In this document: piece after piece, positions 8,965 through 17,017 of the stretch
Numbering within the stretch: position 1 is the stretch's first letter
Layout: each line of letters opens with the position of its first letter
Assembly (NCBI RefSeq): GCF_020171785.1
Contig: NZ_JAIVAE010000006.1
Span: 62,001 to 126,000, forward strand
Origin: Guptibacillus hwajinpoensis
Lineage (GTDB): Bacteria > Bacillota > Bacilli > Bacillales > Guptibacillaceae
Direction: 5' to 3'
DNA: 64,000 nucleotides
The notes under the pieces: model-generated
Seen by the model: the letters and a program-made list of their open reading frames with translations, nothing else
Told to the model about the DNA's origin: nothing
Database searches by the model: none
Made by a program: the position numbers and the translations under genes

Positions 8965-10497
8965 ATGACTAGCATAGACCAAGAGATTAACCGTCTCCTC
9001 CAATATGGATTGAAGAAGCATCTGATTCATGAGTGGGATTTGTCATATGTGAGAAATCAAATCCTTGAAGTGCTTCAGCTTGAAGAGATTGATTCAAGTG
9101 ATGTTCCTTCAAATATCCCTGACAGCCCCGTTACCATTTTAGATCGAATCTTAAATTGGGCTTATGAAAACGGAAGACTCGTTGAAAATACGGTCACTTA
9201 TCGTGATTTACTGGATACAAAAATAATGGGATGTTTAACGGAAAGGCCATCAGGCGTAATTGAAAAGTTTGAAAAAACGTATGAACAGGCAGGCCCTGAA
9301 GCTGCAACAGCTAACTTTTACGACTATTCAAAAGATGTGCACTATATTCGTACGGATCGCATTGCGAAAAACGAGGATTGGCTAACGAAAACGGAATATG
9401 GTGAAATGGAAATCACGATTAATCTTTCCAAACCCGAGAAGGATCCGAAAGCCATTGCGGCTGCGAAAACGATGAAGTCAAGCGGCTATCCTCAATGCTT
9501 ACTTTGTAAAGAGAACGTAGGATACGCGGGCCGAATTAACCATCCAGCCCGGCAAAATCTTCGCATGATTCCTGTCACGCTTGAAGAGAAACAGTGGTAT
9601 TTGCAGTATTCTCCATACGTTTATTACAACGAACATGCCATTGTTTTATACGGTGAACATGAACCAATGAAAATTTCGCGCGGTACGTTTGATCGACTGC
9701 TTGAATTTGTTGGGAAGTTCCCTCATTACTTTATCGGCTCAAATGCAGATCTGCCAATCGTTGGCGGTTCCATATTAAGTCATGATCATTTTCAAGGAGG
9801 AAAGCATGATTTTCCAATGGCGAAAGCCGAGGTGGAGCGAGATGTTGTCCTGCCCGCTTATCCGAATGTGAAAGCTGGCATTGTGAAGTGGCCGATGTCA
9901 GTGCTACGTCTTCAAAGCAATGATCGCGAAGAGTTAGGTGAACTTGCGGATGCCATTCTTCAGTTCTGGAAGGGATATAGCGATCAAAGCGCCGAGGTCC
10001 TTGCATTCACATATGATGAGCCACATAACACCATTACCCCAATCGCTCGTCGAAATGGTGATGATTATGAGCTTGATCTTGTCCTACGAAACAACCGCAC
10101 GACAGAAGAGCACCCGATGGGACTTTTTCATCCACATGCGGAAGTGCATCATATTAAGAAAGAAAACATCGGATTAATTGAAGTGATGGGACTGGCCGTG
10201 CTGCCAGGCAGGCTACAAGAAGAACTACATTTACTTGGCGAATCTCTCATAGGTGAACATCCGATAAAACAAATCGAACGTGATGAGCGGATTAACAAGC
10301 ATGTTGAATGGGCGAAAACCCTTCTTGAAAAATATCCGGACCTGGACGCCTCAAATGTACACAGCCGATTGCGTGATGAAGTCGGACTAATCTTCTCTGA
10401 TATTTTAAGTCATGCTGGTGTCTTCAAACGAACCGCATCTGGTCAGGTAGCGTTTGACCGATTTACGGACGCGCTTAACACTCATTTAAACCAATAA
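8965..10497 (+). CDS. galT: UDP-glucose--hexose-1-phosphate uridylyltransferase, class II
   Basis: Exchanges galactose-1-phosphate with UDP-glucose to give UDP-galactose and glucose-1-phosphate. At 510 residues it belongs to the longer Firmicutes class II GalT family, recognised by NLRMIPVTLEEKQWYLQYSPYVYYNEH and the catalytic histidine motif SHDHFQGGKH. The ATG at 8965, preceded by GGAGAGGAGTGGAGAGA, is the natural start; the reading frame is open further upstream inside galK but has no ribosome site there. A weak terminator-like hairpin follows the stop. Confidence 0.96.
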   Translation: MTSIDQEINRLLQYGLKKHLIHEWDLSYVRNQILEVLQLEEIDSSDVPSNIPDSPVTILDRILNWAYENGRLVENTVTYRDLLDTKIMGCLTERPSGVIEKFEKTYEQAGPEAATANFYDYSKDVHYIRTDRIAKNEDWLTKTEYGEMEITINLSKPEKDPKAIAAAKTMKSSGYPQCLLCKENVGYAGRINHPARQNLRMIPVTLEEKQWYLQYSPYVYYNEHAIVLYGEHEPMKISRGTFDRLLEFVGKFPHYFIGSNADLPIVGGSILSHDHFQGGKHDFPMAKAEVERDVVLPAYPNVKAGIVKWPMSVLRLQSNDREELGELADAILQFWKGYSDQSAEVLAFTYDEPHNTITPIARRNGDDYELDLVLRNNRTTEEHPMGLFHPHAEVHHIKKENIGLIEVMGLAVLPGRLQEELHLLGESLIGEHPIKQIERDERINKHVEWAKTLLEKYPDLDASNVHSRLRDEVGLIFSDILSHAGVFKRTASGQVAFDRFTDALNTHLNQ

Positions 10498-10527
10498 GAG
10501 CTTGCCGATTCTGGCGAGCTTCTTTTC
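10498..10527 (+). terminator. Weak terminator or attenuator after galT
   Basis: Stem AGCTTGCC / GGCGAGCT with one G-T pair and a 6-nt loop, followed by TCTTTTC. It lies between galT and the GH42 gene, which has no evident promoter of its own, so partial read-through into the rest of the operon is likely. Confidence 0.55.
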
Positions 10528-10569
10528 ACATTGAATCTAAACTACAAAACGGCAAAAGGAGCTAACTCA

Positions 10570-12579
10570 ATGTATGTAGGTGTCGATTATTACCCGGAAC
10601 AGTGGCCGAAAGAGCGCTGGACAGAAGACGTGCGATTAATGAAAGAACTAGGTGTGAATGTGGTGCGCATCGCTGAATTCGGTTGGCAGCTGATGGAGCC
10701 TAAAGAAGGGACATATGATTTCGCACTATATGATGAAGCGATTGATTTGATGACGAAGAACGGGATTAAGGTGGTGCTTGGAACACCGACAGCGACACCA
10801 CCTGCCTGGATGTGTGAAGCGTATCCAGAAATTTTACCTGTCGATCCGAATGGTACGGTTATTTCTTTTGGAGCAAGACGTCATTATACAGTAAATAGTG
10901 AAGTGTACCGTGAATTTTCAGCAAAAATCGTGGAAGAAATGGCGAAACGCTACGGTCAGCATGAGGGGATTATTGGTTGGCAGGTAGACAATGAATACGG
11001 CCATGAAAAATCAGATCGCAGCTATGGTGATGTCGATCAGCAGGCGTTCCAAGCGTGGCTAGAGCAAAAATATAAAACGCTAGAGGCGTTAAACGAAGCG
11101 TGGGGTACCGTGTTCTGGAGCCAAACGTATACAGCTTGGTCTCAAATTCCTGTGCCACGTAAAGTGTTCCAGGAGCATAATCCAAGCTTGCTTCTCGATT
11201 TTGATCGTTTTTGTGCAGATGCGTATACAACCTATAACAAGCTTCAAACCGACATTCTTCGAAAGCATATTCGCTCTGATCAGTGGATTACACATAACTT
11301 TGTGTACACCGATCAGGCCATTAATCAATGGGATATGTCAAAAGAGCTTGATTTTATTTCGTTCGATAACTACCCGGTGTGGGGCGGATTACCTGAGCCA
11401 ATTGCGCCAGCTGCAATTGCGCATCAGCATGATTTGTGTCGTTCTTCAAAAGACGGGAAAGGTTTCTGGGTGATGGAAGAACTTTCAGGAGCGCAAGGTT
11501 GGAGCCGCATCGGTTACTTGCCACGTCCTGGTCATATTAAGCTTTGGACGTATCAAGCGATTGCTCGCGGTGCTGAAGCGATTGTATACTTCCGCTGGCG
11601 CGCGGCTCGTTTTGGAACGGAAGAGTTTTGCCACGGTGTTCTTGACCATGATGGAAAACCAAAGCGCAAATACAATGAAGTAAAAGAAGTGATCGATTCC
11701 TTGAGCGTGTTTGGAGATGAGTGGATTGCATCGAAATATCGTGCGGATGTAGCGGTTTATTATGATGTTGAAAACGCCTGGGCGTGGGGCATTCAGCCAC
11801 AAAGCAATGCGTTTGAATACAAGCAAGAGTTCCTTCGTTTCTACAGTCCTGCCCATCGCATGAACGCAATGACGGACATCGTAACAAAAGAAAGCGATCT
11901 TGGCGGATATAAAGTGCTTGTTGTACCGGTTTATTTCTTAACGGATCCAGCAGTTAATGAGAAAATTTCACGCTTCGCGGAGCAAGGTGGATCCGTTATT
12001 CTTTCTTATCGCGCAGGGGTGAAAGAACAGAACAATTTTGTCGTAGAAGATACGCTTCCAGGCGCATTACGTGAGCTTGCGGGCGTTGAAATCAATGAGT
12101 ATGAATCGCTTCAGCTTGGTCAGAACAATGAGGTTGAAGGGGTGCAAGGAGCGATTAAAGGCGTGAACTCTGTCGCTTCCATCTGGTGCGATCTCGTTGA
12201 ACCAACAACGGCAGAAGTGCTAGCTGAATATCGCGACTGTTTCTATGAAAAAACAGCGGCGATTACGAAGAACAAGTATGGAAAAGGTACGGTGTACTAC
12301 ATCGGATCGGCTCTTGAAGAAGAGATGATGGATGCTCTTTATGCTGAAGTTTTCAAAGCAACTGATGTCACGACGATTCGTTCAAGTGAAAACGTAGAAG
12401 CAGTTACGCGTACTGGAAAAGATGGAGCGGTATTTTTATCCGTTGTAAACCATTCGACTGATCATGATGGTACGCTCTTGCTTCCAGATGGTACGTGGAA
12501 CGATGCCGTTTCACACGAGGAATATCGAGGAGAAATGACAGTGGCCCCGCTTGGTTCCTATGTGCTGAAGCTTAACTAG
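10570..12579 (+). CDS. Beta-galactosidase, glycoside hydrolase family 42
   Basis: Retaining beta-galactosidase of 669 residues with the family layout: TIM barrel, trimerisation domain, C-terminal beta domain. The start is MYVGVDYYPEQW, with AAAAGGAG upstream of the ATG at 10570; a longer open frame to 10531 lacks a ribosome site. The acid/base is E142 in QVDNEYGHE and the nucleophile is E303 in WVMEELSG. It resembles GanA/BgaB-type cytoplasmic enzymes that shorten imported galacto-oligosaccharides. With GH35 and GH36 it gives the operon three galactosidase folds. galE follows after 59 nt. Confidence 0.94.
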   Translation: MYVGVDYYPEQWPKERWTEDVRLMKELGVNVVRIAEFGWQLMEPKEGTYDFALYDEAIDLMTKNGIKVVLGTPTATPPAWMCEAYPEILPVDPNGTVISFGARRHYTVNSEVYREFSAKIVEEMAKRYGQHEGIIGWQVDNEYGHEKSDRSYGDVDQQAFQAWLEQKYKTLEALNEAWGTVFWSQTYTAWSQIPVPRKVFQEHNPSLLLDFDRFCADAYTTYNKLQTDILRKHIRSDQWITHNFVYTDQAINQWDMSKELDFISFDNYPVWGGLPEPIAPAAIAHQHDLCRSSKDGKGFWVMEELSGAQGWSRIGYLPRPGHIKLWTYQAIARGAEAIVYFRWRAARFGTEEFCHGVLDHDGKPKRKYNEVKEVIDSLSVFGDEWIASKYRADVAVYYDVENAWAWGIQPQSNAFEYKQEFLRFYSPAHRMNAMTDIVTKESDLGGYKVLVVPVYFLTDPAVNEKISRFAEQGGSVILSYRAGVKEQNNFVVEDTLPGALRELAGVEINEYESLQLGQNNEVEGVQGAIKGVNSVASIWCDLVEPTTAEVLAEYRDCFYEKTAAITKNKYGKGTVYYIGSALEEEMMDALYAEVFKATDVTTIRSSENVEAVTRTGKDGAVFLSVVNHSTDHDGTLLLPDGTWNDAVSHEEYRGEMTVAPLGSYVLKLN

Positions 12580-12638
12580 TATTTTCCGGGAAATATCGAT
12601 CGCATTCGACCATTAATGCTTTAATTGGAGGGGAAAAC

Positions 12639-13631
12639 ATGGCGATTTTAGTCACTGGTGGTGCCGGTTATATCGGGAGCCATACGGTTATGTATTTACA
12701 ACAGCAAAATGAAGATGTTGTCGTGCTTGATAATTTAACAAAAGGACATGAACAAGCTGTGCTTAACGTTCCTTTGTATAAAGGAGATTTAACAGATGGA
12801 AAAGTGATCGATCAAATTTTTGCCGATCATGAGATCGATTCTGTCATTCACTTTGCTGCGAGTTCACTTGTTGGAGAAAGCGTGACAAATCCGCTTGAAT
12901 ACTATCGAAACAACGTAGCGGGTTCGCAGGCGCTTGTATCAAAACTTGTTGAACATAATGTGAAATACATCGTGTTCTCATCGACGGCTGCCACTTATGG
13001 AAATCCAGAGCGAACGCCGATTGAGGAAGATGACGTGACAAATCCTACGAATCCGTATGGAGAAACGAAGCTTGCGATTGAGAAGATGCTGCGTTGGTGT
13101 GATGATGCTTACGGCTTAAAATCAACGTCGCTTCGCTACTTTAATGCAGCTGGTGCCGATCCAGAAGGGAATATTGGCGAAGATCATCAACCAGAATCGC
13201 ATCTCATTCCAATCGTCCTTCAGGCGGCGCTTGGTCAACGTGAGAAAGTCTCGATTTTCGGTGATGATTATGATACGAAAGATGGCACGTGTGTCCGTGA
13301 TTATATTCATGTCCTTGACCTTGCGCAGGCGCACTATCTGGCCTTGAAAAAGATGAAAAAAACGAATGAAAGCGGCATTTATAACCTTGGTAATGGCAAA
13401 GGATTTACGGTGAAAGAAGTGATTGATACGTGTCGTAATGTGACAGAGAAATCCATTGAAGCAGAAGTAGCGCCTCGTCGCGCTGGAGATCCAGCGACGT
13501 TAATTGCTTCTTCTTCCAAAGCGATGAATGAACTTGGGTGGAAGCCGGTCTATCCAGACCTTTCGCAAATTGTGGCGCACGCGTGGAGCTGGCATCAAAA
13601 TCATCCTGAAGGGTATGGAGATCAGTCATGA
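12639..13631 (+). CDS. galE: UDP-glucose 4-epimerase
   Basis: Short-chain dehydrogenase-type epimerase that interconverts UDP-galactose and UDP-glucose, closing the Leloir cycle. The NAD site GGAGYIGSH is at residues 7-15, the S/T region is SSTAATYG, and the catalytic Y140 and K144 are in NPYGETK. Length is 330 residues, typical. A GGAGGGGA ribosome site precedes the ATG. Its stop overlaps the start of the next gene by 4 nt (ATGA), which makes the M24-like protein a co-translated partner. Confidence 0.96.
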   Translation: MAILVTGGAGYIGSHTVMYLQQQNEDVVVLDNLTKGHEQAVLNVPLYKGDLTDGKVIDQIFADHEIDSVIHFAASSLVGESVTNPLEYYRNNVAGSQALVSKLVEHNVKYIVFSSTAATYGNPERTPIEEDDVTNPTNPYGETKLAIEKMLRWCDDAYGLKSTSLRYFNAAGADPEGNIGEDHQPESHLIPIVLQAALGQREKVSIFGDDYDTKDGTCVRDYIHVLDLAQAHYLALKKMKKTNESGIYNLGNGKGFTVKEVIDTCRNVTEKSIEAEVAPRRAGDPATLIASSSKAMNELGWKPVYPDLSQIVAHAWSWHQNHPEGYGDQS

Positions 13632-14707
13632 GTATTGAGAAGGTACGCTTATTTTTAGAAGAACACGGTTATGATGGGATCTTGCTTAGAAGGCGGAACA
13701 ATTTTTCCTGGATCACAGGCGGGAATACGAATTATATCGTTCAGACGATGGAAGCAGGCGTAGCGGACTGGATTATCACGCGTGATCAAGCGTACTTGGT
13801 GACGTCAAAAATGGAAGAGCGCCGTATTGTGGAAGAAGAATGTGCCGATCTGTCGTTTTCTTTTGAAGTGCTGTCTGATGATTGGTACAAGCCTGCTGAA
13901 GATTTAATTGAATCGGTAACGACTGGACTGCGGATGGCAGCTGACATGCCTTATGGCGACTGGGATGTAGTGGATGAAGAGCTTGGAAAGTATCGCTCGA
14001 TCTTGTCGGCTGATGAGCGTGAACGGTACCGTAATCTCTGTCAGAAAGCGGCCAAAGCGGTAGAAGAGACGTGCCGTGAAATTGTTCCAGGTCAAACGGA
14101 AAAAGAAATTGAAGCGCATCTTGCAGCAAAAATTCTTGCAGGTGGGATGTCGATTCAAGTGCTGCTCGTTGCAACAGATGAACGGATCTATCGCTATCGC
14201 CACCCAATTCCAACTGAGAAGAAGCTTGAGCGTCATGCGATGATTGTCATTTGTGCGGAAGAAGCAGGCCTTGTCGCAAACGTGACGCGACTCGTTTACT
14301 TTGACGAACAGCCAGAAGAATTGCGTCAGCATAGTGCTGCGGTTGCAAGGATTGATAGCGTGATGAATCATGCTACAAAAGTTGGAGCCACGGCTGGGGA
14401 AGTGATTCAAGCTGGTATTGAGGAGTACGCGAAGCAAGGCTTCCCGGAAGATTGGAAACTTCTTCATCAGGGCGGTTTAACCGGATTTAATTCGCGCGAA
14501 TTTCTCGCGAATCCGGAAACGCCAAACAAGATTGTCGTGAATCAAGCCTACGCATGGAATCCTTCTTTGCCTGGCGTAAAGTCAGAAGACACGGTGCTGC
14601 TCACTGAAGAGGGTCTTGAATTTATGACATATACAGGTGAATGGGTTTACCAGGATGTTGAGGTAGAAGGCGTTACGTACGTGCGGAATGCGGTGTTGGT
14701 GAGGTAG
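13628..14707 (+). CDS. M24-fold (creatinase/prolidase-like) protein with degenerate metal site
   Basis: 359 residues in two parts: a creatinase-type N-terminal domain (about 1-130) and a pita-bread C-terminal domain. The standard M24 metal ligands are two aspartates, a histidine and two glutamates. Here the aspartate positions appear as C209 and N218 in MIVICAEEAGLVANVTR. The first glutamate is replaced in QAYAWNPSLPG, and only E320 in KSEDTVLLTEEG, and perhaps H280 in LLHQGG, remain. Peptidase activity is therefore doubtful. It is translationally coupled to galE, implying a role in sugar metabolism that I cannot name. It ends just before a palindromic repeat. Confidence 0.72.
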   Translation: MSIEKVRLFLEEHGYDGILLRRRNNFSWITGGNTNYIVQTMEAGVADWIITRDQAYLVTSKMEERRIVEEECADLSFSFEVLSDDWYKPAEDLIESVTTGLRMAADMPYGDWDVVDEELGKYRSILSADERERYRNLCQKAAKAVEETCREIVPGQTEKEIEAHLAAKILAGGMSIQVLLVATDERIYRYRHPIPTEKKLERHAMIVICAEEAGLVANVTRLVYFDEQPEELRQHSAAVARIDSVMNHATKVGATAGEVIQAGIEEYAKQGFPEDWKLLHQGGLTGFNSREFLANPETPNKIVVNQAYAWNPSLPGVKSEDTVLLTEEGLEFMTYTGEWVYQDVEVEGVTYVRNAVLVR

Positions 14708-14718
14708 AGAAGTGAAAA

Positions 14719-14789
14719 GCGAAGGGGGTCAGGCTCGAGCCTGACCCCCTTCGCAAACAAAAAACCTCAAAAGTCCACCGACAGCGGAC
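14719..14789 (+). repeat. Dispersed palindrome, copy 1, with composite GTCCACC tail
   Basis: A perfect 36-nt palindrome (14719-14754) with outer arms GCGAAG / CTTCGC and core GGGGTCAGG / CCTGACCCC. It is followed after 19 nt by a GTCCACC...GCGGAC hairpin at 14773-14789. It lies between two convergent genes and probably doubles as their terminator. Copies 3 and 4 have the same two-part layout. Confidence 0.85.
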
Positions 14790-14795
14790 GCTCAT

Positions 14796-16355
14796 TCACT
14801 CCGCTTTCCGTTTCTTCCAATAAGCTCCACAAATCGCAAGAAGTGTTGAGAAGATCCAGCATTTGAAGAATGTCGCGATGGCGGAGGAACCAATAAAAAG
14901 AAATGGTGCGTCTGTCATGTCTTGAAATTCTCGAGCTGAGAAATCTAATTTAAATGTGAATCCAGTATTTAAACCAGCAGTTAGTAAAGACATCAGAAAA
15001 GCGTATAGTAAACCAAAGACGATAATCCGATGAAGCTGAATGGCGCCTCCCTGTTGGAGTCTGTATCCTGCCCATAGGAATAAACCAATGGGGATGAGCA
15101 ACCCGATGATCATGTAGAGTTTTAAGTTTCCTGGATTACTTGATAGGAAGCTAAAGATTGAGAAAGGATCATTTGTTTGAAATTTCAGCCCACCAAGTGC
15201 AGAATACATCACCTGCAGTTTCTCATCTAGTATGTTCATATCGAACGTAAGAGAAGAAAGGTTGAGCGCATTCCATAGAAGAAAACCGCCTTGAACCGCG
15301 ATGATTAGGAAATAGGTTGCAGGAAGATCGTCAAAGCTAAGAAAAGGGTTAGCGTCAGACATGAAACGATAGAGTAACAGAATAATCACTGCAGAGGAGA
15401 GGGCGATTCCGAATGTGATCGTTCTGATGCCTTCTTTTAGTGGAGAAGAAGTGAGTTGTTTTATCGCACCACTTCCATACAAACTACCAATAAACGAAAA
15501 GATTGTCCCCAGGAAAAATGCAGCAAAGAAAGCTTTTATGAACGGATAGTTGTTCTCGATTGCCAAACTTGCAACTATTCCGCTATCTTGTGCGGAAGCA
15601 TTGAATTGGAATCCCGCGATTAGAGCGATCAGTGCCGTTAACACGCCATAAACTAGTCCGATTAAGAGCGAAGATACCCAATAGTGTTGGAACGTTCCGG
15701 ATGCTCTACGCCCGTACAGATATCCGGCGATCAGTAGCGAAGTAAGGGGCAGTAAAAGCAGGATCAGCAGGCCAGACTGAAGCTCAAGGTCTCCTCCAAA
15801 TTGCTCACCAGCTTCAGTGGAATTGAAGGAAAGCGTGGAATTAAGAAGATGAGCTGCCATCCAATAATCGGTCATTCCAAAAAAGGGGTCGGTTAATGGT
15901 GGATTTTCAGTACCGTAGTTATAATAAAAATCGTTTACGACGCCTGCGGGCCCAACCTCGAGCTCATTTAAGGTTTGTTGAAAGGAAGCGGCTTGCTGCT
16001 GAAAGCCTTCTGATACCACAAAAGACATGATGCCAACCGCAAGAAAGGCAAGAAAGGCGCATAGTATGGCCAATCTTTTGTTGATACTGCTGAGATCAGG
16101 AATCGCATGAGAGGTCGCCATCTTTTCCTGTGTTCGTTCCGCTTTAAAAGGGACGAGGGGAAGTTGAAAAGAACCACACTGCATACAATATTGCTCGTGA
16201 TTGTTATTCTCTGTACCGCAATCTGAACAAAATTTTGGTTTGGCGCCCGATGTAACGCTTGGAGTCTCTGCATGAAGCTGAAAAGTCCCATCAATAGGAC
16301 AGTAATTGTCGCTAACCTCGTTGCCACATGTTGTACAGTACGTGATGATCACCAC
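14796..16355 (-). CDS. Zinc-ribbon multi-pass membrane protein
   Basis: 519 residues. The N-terminus has a cysteine pair C7/C10 with C19, then a full ribbon C43-x2-C46...C57-x2-C60, followed by a basic linker and about ten hydrophobic segments from residue 94 onward. I recognise no enzyme motif; Bacilli carry many such uncharacterised zinc-ribbon membrane proteins. The start is unusual: two consecutive GTG codons overlap the AGGAGGTG ribosome site of the leader and no in-frame ATG lies before the first cysteine pair, so the exact start is uncertain. It is the second gene of a two-gene operon with the 16.4-kb zinc-ribbon protein. Confidence 0.75.
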   Translation of the reverse strand: MVIITYCTTCGNEVSDNYCPIDGTFQLHAETPSVTSGAKPKFCSDCGTENNNHEQYCMQCGSFQLPLVPFKAERTQEKMATSHAIPDLSSINKRLAILCAFLAFLAVGIMSFVVSEGFQQQAASFQQTLNELEVGPAGVVNDFYYNYGTENPPLTDPFFGMTDYWMAAHLLNSTLSFNSTEAGEQFGGDLELQSGLLILLLLPLTSLLIAGYLYGRRASGTFQHYWVSSLLIGLVYGVLTALIALIAGFQFNASAQDSGIVASLAIENNYPFIKAFFAAFFLGTIFSFIGSLYGSGAIKQLTSSPLKEGIRTITFGIALSSAVIILLLYRFMSDANPFLSFDDLPATYFLIIAVQGGFLLWNALNLSSLTFDMNILDEKLQVMYSALGGLKFQTNDPFSIFSFLSSNPGNLKLYMIIGLLIPIGLFLWAGYRLQQGGAIQLHRIIVFGLLYAFLMSLLTAGLNTGFTFKLDFSAREFQDMTDAPFLFIGSSAIATFFKCWIFSTLLAICGAYWKKRKAE

Positions 16356-16358
16356 CTC

Positions 16359-16841
16359 CTAGCCGTTTTTTAAACCGCAACAGCCGCAGAATCGAGCAGA
16401 CTCAGGTACTTCTTCCTTACACATTTTACACGGTTGCGTCGCGAGCGCTTGAGGGGGTTCTGCTATCACAACTTTGCTTCCACAGCTTCCACAAAACGTA
16501 TCCTCTACTTGAATGGGGGCTCCGCATTCGCAAATGTGTTCACTTGATTCTTTTTTCAATTGATTGAGGGAACGATTCGCTTGATAAAGTTCCAGGTCGT
16601 ATGGAAGAAGGCGCTCAACTTGTTCTGTTAATTCAGAATGCTGGATTTCTCCTTTTCGTAAGAGTCGATAAGTAAGCTCTCCAAGCTGGTTGATGACTTT
16701 CATGCGATGTGAAGCCGCATCACTTGCATGCTTCTTTAACTGAGAAACTTCCTGTGCTGTTTGGAGTTTCGTTTTTCCTTGGTTTAGGCCATCTTGAAGT
16801 TTGGATAAACCTCCACCTATTTTCGTTTGTAGATCCGACAT
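16359..16841 (-). CDS. Double zinc-ribbon protein with coiled N-terminus
   Basis: 160 residues when started at the ATG at 16841, which has AGGAGG 8 nt upstream; an ATG two codons earlier sits too close to it. The N-terminal two thirds is helical and polar (LQTKIGGGLSKLQDGLNQGK onward) with no membrane segment. The last 55 residues hold two ribbons, CECGAPIQVEDTFCGSCG and CKMCKEEVPESARFCGCCG. Its TAG stop lies inside the ribosome site of the downstream membrane protein, so the pair is co-expressed. No function is known to me; the pairing suggests a partner or regulator of that membrane protein. Confidence 0.75.
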   Translation of the reverse strand: MSDLQTKIGGGLSKLQDGLNQGKTKLQTAQEVSQLKKHASDAASHRMKVINQLGELTYRLLRKGEIQHSELTEQVERLLPYDLELYQANRSLNQLKKESSEHICECGAPIQVEDTFCGSCGSKVVIAEPPQALATQPCKMCKEEVPESARFCGCCGLKNG

Positions 16842-16865
16842 GTCCATCTCCTCCTTGCTTCTATT

Positions 16866-16887
16866 CGCTCTTCATTAAAGAAGAGCG
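16866..16887. repeat. Inverted repeat in the divergent leader region
   Basis: Perfect 8-bp stem CGCTCTTC / GAAGAGCG around ATTAAA. It sits 25 nt upstream of the minus-strand zinc-ribbon gene, in the shared 176-bp region between divergent operons. It could be an operator or a 5' leader hairpin. Confidence 0.45.
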
Positions 16888-17017
16888 AGTGCTTTTCCCG
16901 ACCTTTTCATAGATATGATAAAAGTTCTAAATCATGTTATAAAAAAACGGTTTGGAATAGCAGTCATAATTAGAAATCTCTCCCATATGATTTGGAATAA
17001 TGGGCGGAGGTGGAAAG

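Noticed and set aside
13904-14467. 187-residue open frame on the minus strand opposite the M24-like gene
   Set aside because: Antisense shadow of a clearly coding frame; no ribosome site, residue composition unlike a real protein, and galE coupling supports the plus-strand gene.
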